Assembly (NCBI GenBank): GCA_032622095.1
Contig: CP136064.1
Location: 147,314,864-147,378,863, forward strand
DNA length: 64,000 nucleotides
Source of the DNA: Siphonodentalium dalli
Lineage: Eukaryota; Mollusca; Scaphopoda; Gadilida; Siphonodentaliidae
Direction of reading: 5' to 3'
Shown here: one piece after another, positions 24,478 to 36,658 of the stretch
Layout: every line of letters begins with the position of its first letter
Numbering within the stretch: position 1 is the stretch's first letter
The notes under the pieces: generated by a model
The model's database searches: none
What the model was told of the DNA's origin: nothing
Seen by the model: only the letters and a program-made list of their open reading frames with translations
Position numbers and translations under genes: made by a program

Positions 24478-25164
24478 TCTCTCTTATATATTTTGATACA
24501 ATCTATCTGTCTGTCATTTATACAAATCTACGATTCTCCACCGATCGAGACCAAACTTCCTATCTAGGGGTAAAATGCCACGGAGACGGTCGTTGTCGCA
24601 TTTTGGAGAAGCTCCGAGCACCGCTTCTCCCTTCCCAGTCACAAAAAACGGCAACGTCGGTGTGTTATCGGAAACGGGTGGAGCTATCGACTTGAAATTT
24701 GGTATGTGAATGTATCTTGCCCCGGATACGAATTGTATCGGGTCGCCGAGCCCGTCCGACGCCAGCTTCGCGCATGCGCAGACCAGATCTCGGAAACTGA
24801 TTGAGCTATCGACTTGAAATTTGGTATGTTAATGTATCTTGCCCCGGATAAGAATTGTATCGGGTCGCCGAGCCCATGCGACGTCAGCTTCGCGCATGCG
24901 CAGACGAGATCTCTGAAACGGGTGGAGCTATCGACTTGAAATTTGGTATGTGAATGTATCTTGCCCCGGATACGAATTTTATCGGGTCGCCGAGCCCGTG
25001 CGACGCCAGCTTCGCGCATGCGCAGACCAGATCTAGGAAACGGGTAGAGCTATCGACTTGAAATTTTGTTTTTGAATAGCCCGGACAACGTCGGGCTGGG
25101 TAGAGCTATCGACTTGAAATTTGGTTTTTGAATAGCCCGGACAACGTCGGGCTCATGGGGCTAG
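24478..25164 (+). mobile_element. Non-autonomous Helitron-like element 1
   Basis: It begins TCTCTCTTATATATTTTGA after an A, and ends with hairpin AGCCCGGACAACGTCGGGCT (25134-25153), spacer CATGGGG and CTAG followed by T. A TC start, a hairpin about 10 bases before CTRR, and insertion between A and T are the classic Helitron ends. The inside holds a 122-bp tandem array (24681-25046) and a 56-bp duplication that repeats the hairpin at 25078-25097. No Rep/helicase is encoded. Confidence 0.8.
24681..25046. repeat. 122-bp tandem array, three units
   Basis: GAGCTATCGACTTGAAATTT starts units at 24681, 24803, 24925 and the partial 25047, exactly 122 bp apart. Each unit includes TATCGGGTCGCCGAGCCC and TTCGCGCATGCGCAGAC. 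The 111-codon minus-strand frame across it changes frame from unit to unit and is an artefact. Confidence 0.9.
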
Positions 25165-25952
25165 TCTATTATATATTTTGGAAGATCTGTGTGTGTGTTT
25201 GTTTGTGTGTGTGTGTGTGTGTGTAATCGATGAACTCGAAAACGGCCGACCCGATTTCGACGAAACTTGGTATGTGGGGGTATTTTCGGCCGGGGGGTGA
25301 CATAGGCCTATTGATTTTCAGATCCGAGGTCAATTTTTCACGTGCCGAGGTCAAATCTGTTTTTACGCTGTGTTACGGGACTTTCATTTGAGTTCGGTGC
25401 TTACAAATCGATTCGAAACAGCGCGAATAATAAAATGCCAGTCATAATAATGACACTGTGAGAATCTTTCGTGTTTCCTCTTTCCAACGATATATAATGC
25501 GTATGTATCCGTTTTAGTTATCTGCCTCAATTATCAAGAAGAAGTGGTACTATCTTCCATCAGGATAAAAACAATGCGTTACTTCTATGACGTCGTTAGA
25601 GGTCATAACGTTAGATCACGTTAACGCTTAACCGGCCGATGCCTTTGACTGTTTCAGACGTCTTGGCGATATCTCGGGCACCGATGGTAATTTATCTTTA
25701 CGTTGAAACTTGATAATTAATGAGCGTGTGTATATGAGGCGCGTTTATATACTTGAGTGGAAATCAAATCGGGTTAAACTGGCGGATTTTTACGGACGAA
25801 ATTTGATGCATAGGGTATCTCGGTATCCGCTGGGCCGATTTCCCGGTATCCGCTGGGCCGATTTCCACCATTTTTGGGGTGTTGGTGTTTGACCCCACCT
25901 GACCATGGTCAATTCAAGGTCAAAGCCCGGACGAAGTCGGGTCACCTTCTAG
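25165..25952 (+). mobile_element. Non-autonomous Helitron-like element 2, abutting element 1
   Basis: It begins TCTATTATATATTTTGGAAG directly after the CTAG of element 1. It ends with hairpin CCCGGACGAAGTCGGG (25926-25941), TCACCTT and CTAG (25949-25952) followed by T. The first 16 bases match element 1 with one change, so the two are relatives. A (TG)n run at 25188-25224 is inside. There is no coding capacity. No target duplication is expected for Helitrons. Confidence 0.8.
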
Positions 25953-25977
25953 TATGTATATATATATATTGAATGTT

Positions 25978-26519
25978 TTTTCTTTCTTTTTCTAGTTGTT
26001 TTGTCCTCGACTGCGGATATTGGTGGTGGCGTATGTACGGGCTGAGGATGTGACGATTAATTCATATGAGTGTGTTCATCCTTAATTGAAATCGTGGTGT
26101 TAACGGTGATTAATTATCAGTCGGAGTATAAAGATCTCAGTGCCCGTGTGTTCTTGATCGGTATCGATCTACATAGCTCCATGATATGTTCATGATATGT
26201 GTTAAGTTATTCTGGTATCTTAAGTGCCGCTTGAAGCTTGGAGGGATCATTATCCCAGATTCTTGATGTGCTTTCTATGTATGCAGGGTGTGCTTGTGCC
26301 CGGCATAAGCGGTATCGCTAAGCATGATAGCTGTTTGTGGCGTATGCCTGAAGCTATCGGTGTTTTTCAGCAGTATTGCTGGCATATTCTGTCAACGTTG
26401 TATGATACATGTGAACGGAATGTCAGGATGTTGGAAGAGACTTTATGGGAATGCTGCCAGTATCCGTAGTCCAAGGATCGAAACGACTTCACTTCCTGTT
26501 TACATTGAGCACAAATAAA
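25978..26519 (+). other. Possible 3' terminal exon / UTR, weak
   Basis: A strong polypyrimidine tract and AG (TTTTTTCTTTCTTTTTCTAG, ending near 25996) is followed by a less AT-rich stretch ending in an AATAAA at about 26514. Two frames stay open only 19 and 28 codons after the acceptor. An 81-codon frame at 26224-26469 (HDSCLWRMPEAIGVFQQYCW...) is not recognised. It could be a 3' UTR exon or a noncoding transcript end, or neither. Confidence 0.25.
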
Positions 26520-27460
26520 TTCGCTGTGCCCTCAGGGGGCTTCCTATGTATGTTGTGTTTGTTTATTTCCCAAACAAACATTGGGGTCTCTGAGAAACAT
26601 GTTCTTGACTTACTGCTTCTTAATTTATCTGCCTGTCTATAGTGTTAACACCGATGGAATATGATAACATCGTCTTATACTTACATCCCTTGTAAAGTAC
26701 ATTATCATACAATGCACAGCGACTGTTATGTATGAACGAAGTATCTGATATATGTAACATTACCACCAATATACATTATTCGTACAAACAGATTTAAATA
26801 ATTCTTGACCACAAACCAAGGACTTCCGCTTGAACCACGCACATGTATATCATCTATCATCTAACAGTTATCAAATCGACGCATATCGTCAAAAATCGCG
26901 TGAGAAATATAAATATTAATGTTGATGCTATTATATATTCGTACAAATCCAATCGACAGTGGTGACGGCTCGGATGCAAACATGATAGGTCAGAACACAA
27001 AATTAGTGCAGAAATTAAAAGCAATAGCTTATCATTTACACTCCCCACATCCCCTCCCTATACTGCATATCAGACTCACAAACGTTTGATATGTCACCTC
27101 ACACTCTTATCTATACCGATCTATACTTCGTTCCGCTATACTAAATCTATTTTCAATCAATTTCTTTCTATTATTCCATAAGAAGAAAAAAATCTCATTT
27201 TGATATATCTATCGATCCAGCCCACATTGTGAGTAGCTAAGTAACATAAATACCAACAACGATCTTCTAAAATTAGTATGAACTTAACTACCTATATTAT
27301 TATGTTATCCTTCTCACAGTGTGGGCCTATTCACACGTAATCGGAAACGACCCCCATAAGCTTTATGCTTGATGTCGGATCCCCTCCATAAACCCATATC
27401 CATGATTCACATTTTGTAACATTATTGTATTGAATTATATGGAATAAATACTTAATTACC
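26520..27460. other. No gene recognised
   Basis: AT-rich intergenic sequence with no supported feature. Confidence 0.4.
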
Positions 27461-27461
27461 A

Positions 27462-27545
27462 ATCACCCCGGTAAAATACCAGAGGTATTTTTCACCATGG
27501 TTTACCAGAGTGTATTTTTATAAGCGTGTATTCCTGATATGGTCA
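27462..27545 (-). repeat. Inverted partner of the 22060-22127 repeat
   Basis: On the minus strand it reads CACGCTTATAAAAATACACT, then CTGGTAAACCATGG, matching the left copy at 22069-22115. The two lie about 5.4 kb apart facing each other, with one TIR element and both Helitrons between them. Confidence 0.5.
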
Positions 27546-29530
27546 AAATAAACAGCGGTTGTCTCACTCAGTGCGAAGTTGATAATAGCGGATCAATTGC
27601 TATGACTTCAGGATCTTTCTTTTTTTCAGAGTATGGTATAAACTCTGTATATTGGCATTCCACGTATTTGTGATCAATATTGTCCCTTCTCTCAAATTGC
27701 ATTAACATAAGTTCAGGGGACGTGTGGATATATTATAAGCTACCCGGACAAAAAAAATGAATGAATTTATTTATTTTATTTGTTTGTTTGTGTAGCCTAC
27801 AACTAGCTTGCAAACTTTTTGTATATTATCTGTAAAATACAAGTACTAACAGTTGGATATTTTATATTAATCCCTCTTCGTGATAAACCCGAAGGGGAGT
27901 TCTTTTAACTTAAGAAAAACTGTTTTTGAATTTCATTATGTCCAGAAAACCTCAAGAATGTAATTTGTATTGAATGTAAACATCATAACCATTGTAACAA
28001 ACGTGCCAAAAGTCACAACCACTTTGGTTTTATGATACCAAAGATTGACACCATGCCAATATACGGATCACCCTGGAATTGATACTCAGTATATTATAGT
28101 CTATTAACCAGATCAGATGAGGAATACGTGAAGCCCCCTGTCGACTCCTCAATCTCTCATCCACTAATTGGACACACAGGGCGAGGAACATCGCCACTTT
28201 ATTAGTTTCCAGGCGTTTCGTTCCGTCAGTCTCGGGACATCGAATAATTTTGCTGTCAATCCGTCGTCTAAATGATAACGGTTACATCCCGAAATTAAAC
28301 CGGTGGACTTTGATTGGTTTGAGTATATATCATCAACTAGTTTGTCACATTTGTTCTCTTAACCCCTCTGATGTCGATTCACTGTTTTGAAAGTTTCAAT
28401 AAGAAATTATCCATTATCGTTGGTTTTTTTTTTACTTGAATCATTCCATATAATTTCAAACTGCCTGTTTTCATTGAGGGAATTTCACTTTTAAAGAGGG
28501 GCTTGCATGCGTGTGTTGTTCGATGCGGCTTAACCAGAACCGAATCATCAGTCCCGATCGTGCAAGGCACCGGTCTCAATAGATATATTTCAATTTTTTT
28601 TTAAAGTGACTTCGGCTTATCTCTCATAATTATTAAAGATGTCGCATCCTATTTGCCACAAATTTAGTAAGATATGTCTCGGGCAATTTTCAAACTCTAA
28701 GCATCACTTGCATCAAACGAATGAGCACCACAGAAGTCCGCAAATATATCATAATAATAAGAATAACAGAACATTTTAAGAATGCTCAGTAATAAATTCA
28801 CCGCAAATAAACGAAAAACGAAATCATATAAACGTTCTTTATTATTGGTGATCTTGATTTGTTGGCGCCCGACAGAATGTCAAAAACAGGATTCATGCAG
28901 CTGCTATATATAATGTCGATTTATTGCTCGCGGATGGTTGAGTAGGTTCCATCTCTTTATTTTCTGGTAGTAACAAACACGTACAAGTATAGTATAATTG
29001 TGGTGCTAAATATATCGAATGTGGCATCGTCAGTTGTAAATATAAAACCGATAATTACTTGAAATGCACCGGCATTCCAATCGAGGTTACTCTATGGCAC
29101 AACAAAATTGCTGTTTTTTATTTTTATGTTTAAAATATAGCACAGTTCTGTATTTCTCAGTCTCATTGAAAGGGTTTGAAGCCAACTTGGGTAAACAAAT
29201 AACGGCTGAAAACTCATCCATGAATCAACAGCAGTTACATATCAGACCAAAAAGAGGTTGAGATTGCTCTGATAGTTTATGTTTGCAACCAATATATATT
29301 TTGTGTAAAACAGGTCGTTGTTTGCTCCGATGTATTATATACTATCAGTCAATACTTTAGACTGAAATGGTCATCTGTTGGAAATTTTTCATCATATATA
29401 GGGGTGTTGTCTTCGAACTTTCTGACAATTTGAAAAGTTCGAGCTAAAACATGGAAAATTCCAACTTAAGAAAGCGGGGTTTCCCACAATAAAGATATTT
29501 TTACTTCAAGTACATGTGGATATGGAAATT
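27546..29530. other. No gene recognised
   Basis: AT-rich intergenic sequence. A 66-codon minus-strand frame at 28379-28579 has a coding-like first half but no acceptor or domain. Confidence 0.35.
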
Positions 29531-29535
29531 GTAAG

Positions 29536-29733
29536 TTAGACGTCATTGATTTCATATACGTGGAACTTCCACACAGTGGGCACCATGGAAGTGAGTGCGT
29601 GTTCGCCGTGGTATTTCAAGTCATGCATAGTGGCGCTCTCCAAATATTTTCGCAACATTTGTTTTGCCCGATATTCCTCTACATGATCAAAGTAATGCGG
29701 CAAAAGCACGAGGGCAACACTTAAGTATACAGT
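29536..29733 (-). CDS. Possible terminal exon, unknown protein
   Basis: On the minus strand AATCGTTCCAACAG could serve as an acceptor, followed in phase 0 by 65 open codons to TAA. The translation (TVYLSVALVLLPHYFDHVEE, YRAKQMLRKYLESATMHDL, TVWKFHVYEINDV) has mixed third positions and many charged residues, unusual for this AT-rich surround. I recognise no family. A second candidate exon lies 600 bp away on the other strand, so the two cannot be one gene. Confidence 0.33.
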   Translation of the reverse strand, partial: TVYLSVALVLLPHYFDHVEEYRAKQMLRKYLESATMHDLKYHGEHALTSMVPTVWKFHVYEINDV

Positions 29734-29769
29734 CTGTTGGAACGATTTACAAATGTTCAAATCATTAGT

Positions 29770-30340
29770 TGCTTACTGGTAACAAATAGAAGCCAAGTCA
29801 TAACATGAGGATATATTACAATTACCTGAAGTGAAGATTCAAATAATAATGCAATCGGTATTGACATCAATAGTGGCGTGGTGCATGGTCCAGTTGTCAG
29901 CGTGCTAGACTCTATATAACGTCATGGTCTGAAAACTTCATGCGTTCGAATTCCATTTCTCTGCCATTAATCTGTTAACGCTCTATTGGTTTCCTTCGAC
30001 AAGATATCGCATACTATACAATTGTCGCGGAGCACGCCCGTTAACCAAGTGGTTAGGGTTCGATGGATATTGTAAGTATGCTAATCCTGATGCGCTCATT
30101 ATCTGCTCGGATTGCTTCCTCCTGAGGAATGATAGGTAATCGATGCACTATATATATATGACCGGGATAATAATCATATAAAGAGCATTCAAACTAATTT
30201 ATTATGGAATGCGCTATATAAATACATCGATTAGTATTATTTATATATATTTAGTTATATTAGTACATGTATTATCAAATACTAAACGCGCATGATTTGT
30301 TTCCGTCGGACAAATCATCAATCATTTCGAAACATATGTT
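29770..30340. other. No gene recognised
   Basis: AT-rich intergenic sequence with no supported feature. Confidence 0.35.
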
Positions 30341-30347
30341 ATTTCAG

Positions 30348-30584
30348 TCTTGCATGATGGGTCGCTTCACTTGTGGTTGTTCACGTCATATGTTCCCGTT
30401 TCACACCGAGGCGACGCTCTTGTTACAGGCATTCAAGGATGTGGCGTTGAATTTATCTAATGTAGCGGAATACTTCAGCAATTTTTGCTCCTATGTTTAT
30501 GTCCGTAGCACGGTCAGTTCATCGCTGATGGTCTGCCAAGCTGCTAAGGGCCGAAGGTCACTACAACTATTTTCATTTAATTAA
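30348..30584 (+). CDS. Possible terminal exon, unknown protein
   Basis: After the acceptor-like TATGTTATTTCAG, 78 codons stay open in phase 0 to TAA at 30584. The translation (SCMMGRFTCGCSRHMFPFH, TEATLLLQAFKDVALNLSN, VAEYFSNFCSYVYVRS) has balanced composition, and the stretch is GC-richer than its flanks. The frame also extends upstream to an ATG at 30267 through AT-rich sequence. No family is recognised. Conservation in related genomes would decide it. Confidence 0.33.
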   Translation, partial: SCMMGRFTCGCSRHMFPFHTEATLLLQAFKDVALNLSNVAEYFSNFCSYVYVRSTVSSSLMVCQAAKGRRSLQLFSFN

Positions 30585-30599
30585 TCTCAGTCTTATAAT

Positions 30600-31245
30600 T
30601 GCTTTTAACTTCTACTTCTCCCTATTGAAATTTGACTCAAACACTGAGCACATAATTAATTGAAGCCATTAAAATGTTGCGTGCCAAATATGACGGTCGC
30701 GAGGTTAAGCGCACAATGCCTGTGGTGTTGATACATCGAATGAGTTTCAGACAGCAATTAGCAACGAAATAAAAGAATGTGCTTTTCAATTCGTGATTCC
30801 GACAGATAAGATGGCATGCACTCACTCGAAAATTTGGACATTCCACTGTGTGGCAGAGTCGTCATTAGAGGGAAGACTAACACGGAGACTTAACTATATA
30901 TACACGTGGTCGTAAAAATATAGTGGACATACCCGAAATGAGAGTCTGAATGACTAATTTGTTTTCAAATTAAAAAGGCACCGGCCTGGAATGCATGGGG
31001 ACAAAGTCAATACACGCATCTCTCTTTGTTTTCTCTAAAACTCTTTGAAGTCCTGGGATATTTTTCCTAGATGAAAGGATGGATTCTTCGGGATGACAAT
31101 TAAAGACAGTCCCGTATTACTCGATCCTTTTCCCTGATGAAAACCATTTGAGGAAAGTTAAAACAACTGATAAATGTCTATTACAATCTTCGGCACGTCT
31201 TTTAGAGTATATAAAGTTTGTTTCTTATTTTGTATATCTGTCCAC
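30600..31245. other. No gene recognised
   Basis: AT-rich intergenic sequence; small frames on both strands are not convincing. Confidence 0.35.
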
Positions 31246-31251
31246 ACATCA

Positions 31252-31725
31252 CTGTGTAGGAACAATTGTATCAGAAGTCGTTCTATTGCCGGTTTGTGAT
31301 TTGTTACGGTTCCTTATAATCAAAATTATACATTTTCGCGAGTTTTTTTTTACAGTTAAAACCCATTTTTTTGCCATATTAACTGTTCCATTCCTCTCAC
31401 AATCTATGGTCCAAAATAATGTAAAAGTAATGAAAATCCCATTGTGCGAGCCAAAATGGCCGCCACTTTTATATATATAACGCTATATCCGAGTTAAATT
31501 TTGTGATCAAGAGTTCAGATATCGGTAAACGGCACGTATGCAGCCTTCTGCTCGTTCAGAATGTTTAATGTATATAAATTATGATATATATAATTATGCT
31601 TGATTTTGTCCCGAAAATGATTATTTTAAATCATAAGCAACCGTTACAAATCAGTCAAGAACCATCACAAACCGGCGATAGAGCGACTTCCGATGTAACA
31701 ATTCCTACACAGTGCCACACATATT
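31252..31725. repeat. Imperfect inverted repeat pair, arms ~95 bp
   Basis: TGTGTAGGAACAATTGTATC, then AGAAGTCGTTCTATTGCCGG and TTTGTGAT (31252-31330), is matched in inverse by about 31611-31720 at roughly 80 percent, with a 12-base insertion in the right arm. Reading frames at 31148-31480 and 31581-31906 are two views of the same repeat, not genes. Confidence 0.65.
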
Positions 31726-32596
31726 GTTCACAGGTCCCCAGAAGAAAAAAATTTGCTCCAACCCCAATAATACTCAATCCTTTAGAGTATTTAAGAAATA
31801 AATACACGGTGTAGAGGTGTGTATGGTCAACCTGTACCACAAAATACTGATTGTAGGACGACGCGTATTTATTTCTTTTGTAATACGACTGAAAGTTTAT
31901 GGTCACAATTCGACTGAATAGTCAACGAAATACTGCGCTTTTTCGGTCTCAGGTGAGAAAACATTTCGTGGTGTAATTCGTATTGGGCGTACTCGATTTA
32001 TTTGCATAGAGTACTCTGGTAAATTGTTTGCGTAAATAATCGTTGTGATTGGCTAAAAAAAAAAACGATGTGTTTTCAGCGGCGCCCGTGCCTTTCATTT
32101 AAATTGTACAGGAAATACGATTGCGGTCATTTCTGTGTTGAACGTTGTTGGGACAACATGATATAATCATCGACTATGGACCATTTTCCTTACACAAAGC
32201 GATGTAAATGATCTAGTTTACTAAACTAATCTTATTCCCCTTCTGTACCGGTGAACAAACGCTTTCATTTTCAACTTGATTCCGAAATATCGAATATGAT
32301 CGAGATTCGAATCGACGAATGCACAGACCGGCCCCATGAATTTATTTTGTCATTTAATATACTTATTAAGTAACTTTCTTTGGTCCTAACATATATCAAT
32401 ATACCATAACATCATTTGGACCATATTCATTGGCAACCAAACTGGTTTCAAGCGACAAATCGCTAGAAAATTCGCAAGATTGTCAAGATGCAAAATTCAA
32501 AGGGTTGCGGGTGTACTCCGTTGATGCCCCGTTTGCGCGGAGTTAGAAAAGACGGGAAAAGTCGCGTGCGGCGATCTGAATAAACCGATTTTTTTC

Positions 32597-32629
32597 GTGG
32601 TACAATTGGAAAAAGTAGAATTGTACCAC
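32597..32629. repeat. Small perfect stem-loop
   Basis: GTGGTACAATT and AATTGTACCAC form 11-bp perfect arms around an 11-base loop. It is too small to classify. Confidence 0.6.
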
Positions 32630-32839
32630 ACAACTGGAACGAGATAGCCATGGTAACTCGGGCCACTGGCCAATCAGGACATGGCGTTTAAGCATAGTTA
32701 GGCAGGGTCGTATTACAATAAGTATTATTGGGTTTTCGCGTAGGAGTCAATTTTGATCCGTGATACTGATCGCCGGAAAGCGACAGAAGTAAGAAATGAT
32801 TATATCAAATATGTTTTATTGGTTTGATGCTTTTATTCG

Positions 32840-33330
32840 GAGGAGCGGATAGCTCAGTTGGTTTGTGGGCCGACCTCTGAGCTATGTACACCTTCGACAC
32901 GATCGAGGGTTCAAATCAGACAAAATATCGGTCGGACTTTGTGTCGCCATCTGCATTCCCAGTACCATGGGCATCACAAATCAATCATCGATGCCACGAT
33001 CAGTGATCTGAGAAAAATTCCAGAAGCCAAAGACAAAATTTGAAAAATGCGTACTGGACTAACTTCGTACCTCTGCTCCTCTCGTAATGTCATGACCAGG
33101 GATGACACTACGCTTGGCACACCGTCGGATCGGGAGCCGACGCTAATGGCTGTCCCGTGTGCAACAATGTGCGCACGTTAAAGTTCCCTACCGTGGCGAA
33201 GAAGTCACGGGTTCGGCAAAAACTTCCTGGAAAAATTATGGATCTACTCGATCCCGTCCTGTAAAAGCCAGCCTTGGTCACTAGGACGTAACAACTACAG
33301 ACAGATTCCAATAACCAATAATACATGGTA
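32840..33330 (+). mobile_element. Probable tRNA-derived SINE
   Basis: The head carries a pol III A box (TAGCTCAGTTGG, 32850-32861) and B box (GGTTCAAATC, 32908-32917). The boxes are 58 bases apart, longer than most tRNAs but near class II tRNAs. The body is GC-richer than its surroundings and includes GTGCGCACGTTAAAG, a type of block I associate with conserved central domains of invertebrate SINEs. No folded cloverleaf with an anticodon is evident, so a functional tRNA is unlikely. The 3' end is approximate. Reading frames inside are not genes. Confidence 0.65.
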
Positions 33331-36300
33331 ATAAGGGACATGAATTAATAACATAATGTGGGTGCGGGAAAACAGCATGGCGAATATGAGGCATGAAGAT
33401 CACGAGTCCATTTTAAAACAACAATTACATTTTCCCAAATTACTATATTCTCGGGGCTAGACTTGCCAGATTATAAACGGAGATGCTGTTAGTTCAGCCC
33501 AAAACGAAAGACTTAATTTTCATTAAGTTTAGTATTCAAATATTTACTTTTTGAAGAGACACTTTTGATTTTTGATTATGCGCCCTAAAACTTAAAAGGG
33601 CACCTGTGATGAGAACGGTTATGATTTCCTTCGCATTAACAGAGAATATTAACATGAAAAAAAACTTCTGCTTATATGATTTTCGTCATAAATTCTTGTT
33701 ATTTGATGTTGAAGTGTCATTGCAATATTGTGTATTATACGCATGTCAGTGGTTCCAGTTAACGTTTTTGTTGTATTAGCCGGTTAAGCTTTAGAGCTTC
33801 TATAGCCATTCTCTTCTTTCGTTAATTTCTGCTTTAGCCTAATTGTTTGCGTTCCAATAAAAATTAGAATAAACTGAAAATAAATGGTTGATGCATGGGC
33901 GCCAGACAATCAGTAAGGCAGTTGACATAACCGTGTCAACGCCGATAGCAAACCATGTGTATTCTTCAGCACATTTTCAAATCGGGTGTGCCCTTCAGCA
34001 TGTTTTAGGTGAGAGTGACCCCTTGCGCGTTATTGGCGTGGATAAGTAATAAAATGCACACACACACACTGCCTGGGCGGGCTGCACTCCATCAGTCTGC
34101 CCTGGGGTCAGTCAGACAGTCCACCTTGCCCTGACCAGCGCAGACCCCTGCAGATCCGACGTCGTTAGACATGTGCGGATTGTTAGATCTATCCGATAAA
34201 CCGTCTATGAGTCTCTCCAATTCATGTTCTGTGCACAATTTTGAGAAAACTTATGAAGTGCTGCTGAAACATCAATGGTTCCACAATATGGCTAATGGCC
34301 TTCAATGTATAGCGATCACCTGCACATTTGGCGAAGATTACTGATTGTAAAACATATATTCAGAGACAACTGGACGCGTGTTGCTCCAGTGCGCATTCGT
34401 GTCAGATTTTCAAGGACGCTCATTAATGGTATAACATCAGCCTAAGTTTTGTCTTCAAGAACAACATTATGATGGAAAATTCTATCTCAAAAGTCAACGT
34501 TTTGTCATGCTTATTTCTTGTAGGCATTCGTACACATTCTTAGACTTTATTGTCAGTTTCTTGGATTTTAAATAAAAATATTTTCTGTGGTGCATACTGA
34601 TTTTATTTCCTCTTTATTAGAGACGAGAGCCCAATATACACCTTATCAGTAAGGTCACGTACTCGAATATCAAAATGAAAAACCCAGCCCCTTAATTTAA
34701 CCTCAATCTTCTATTTCTCCGAATGAGCACTTTTTACCATGCATGGTCTATACTACAAGTCGACATTCGTAACTCATGATCGTTCATACGTTATACAACA
34801 AGTCGACATTGGTTACATAGAACTTCCGTGTCTGGACACAACAATATCATGACAATATGAAAATGCATTGGTCGAGTCAACCATATATGTATATGCATAC
34901 GTGACCAAGATACAGATTGGTATATTTATCGAAGAAAGAAGAGATTGAAGACAGTAAGATAAGATGATGGGAGTCATTCTTTGTCGTCTTTCGGTAGTCG
35001 ATCCAGGGTAAACATCGGAATACTCCAGAATGAGGAAGTTATGTTGAACATAATTGAATCAGCTTTTATGTTTGTTTTCCAAATATATGATTATCAACTC
35101 CAGCGACGACTTTAATTGCGTAACGCAATAAGGTAAACTATACACGTTGGTCATTCTGAATAAATAGCAATTTACTTGAAGAAAGGTCCATACTGTTGAT
35201 ACCCACGGACGCGCTTGTGCATACAGAGGATAGTATTTGTATTTGTAACACCACATAATTTTCCAACGAAAGACAAATATATATTTTAAAAGACTACTCT
35301 ATGCTCGATATTCGCACGACGTTGTTACTAAATGTTTCTAAAGAAGTATCATTAGCATCTCTAAACCGACGTGGTAACTCAGCAGGTGTCTCTTTTGGTG
35401 AGATCTTTCTCAAGGGGTCACTGTATTGCCGCCCAGTATTGATATGGCGCTAGCATTATGCCTCGGGGAAACTCTGCCTTATCACATTGTTTGTGAAAAC
35501 CACCCGATTTAAAGTGACACGTATATAGTCTTCTAGATATCATCGTGTTAAATCTATTTTGAAGACACGCTTGGACATATACATTACCCCCTTCCAAATC
35601 ACAATCCATATATTTCACTTAAAAGTGATTTTTAAAGATTACCCAAGTGCATGTAAATTACAATTGAACTATGTATTATTCTAAAAAAAAAATAGCCAAA
35701 TTCTCTGTACAAGTTTATGTCTCTCTCACTCAAATTCATACATGGAATGAAACATGGAACTTAATTGCAATCGCTCTTTAGTCGATCTTTATTCCTGATG
35801 ACCTTTTGGTGTCTGACAAAACTTTTTATAACCGCCTGTTCCGAAAGTCGATATATCTGACTTATCAAAATTAATTTCAATTAACGTATTTCGCAACATA
35901 CATTCACAACGAAAGCTCCCACAAGAATTTTCACTAAACTAAACTTCTAAATGATTGTTTTATAGTGTGAACTCGAATAATGCCTCATTAAACCTGATTA
36001 TTACTCGCTTGGGACACGTTCGACATAGGTCCATAAATACCTGTACCTGAGGCACACATATATATGGACTGTGCTTGTGGACTATTGATTGGAAATAACA
36101 AGTATCATCTCAGAAAGAAGATCCCTTTGTGCAGCATATAACGATAAAGAGCGTTATATCTTTGTTCGGTTATGCTAACTTTTCGCTTGTGACGAAAACA
36201 AAAACACGGAATAACTTTATAAAGGTAAATCACCATTTAACGGATATGGCTCATTTGAACATCCGAATTATATCTTCATCATTTGTAAGGATTGATATGA

Positions 36301-36585
36301 TAGGCTGATAAATACACGAATTATCCATTTACAGACTATATTGTCCCCGGAAACTTTTGAATATTATCAGCAGCATGTCCGTGCGGATATATGGGATGAT
36401 AACTTGAGCAATGCTTATCGTAAGTTTTAATATCTGGTAAATCGTCTACAATTCAGAAAATGCAGGTCAAGTTCGAATTTTATCACAATCCTATGATTTT
36501 CGAGAAATCTTCAAACTAATCACTTTATATTTGATGTGTTGTTTACCTTTGAGAACATGCGGGTTATGTACATACCAAGTGTAGA
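33331..36585. other. Long stretch without a recognised gene
   Basis: AT-rich intergenic sequence. A GC-rich patch at about 34066-34170 (GCCTGGGCGGGCTGCACTCC and onward) stays open in some frames on both strands but offers no recognisable domain; a short exon there cannot be excluded. A small (CA)n lies just before it. Confidence 0.4.
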
Positions 36586-36658
36586 GCTGTTTGGTTTTTT
36601 CGCACACTAGTGCGAAACAAACACTCTTTTGTTTTACCATATAGTATGAAATACTATA

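Noticed and set aside
24684-25019. 111-codon minus-strand frame
   Set aside because: It spans the 122-bp array, whose period is not a multiple of three, so each unit is read in a different frame.
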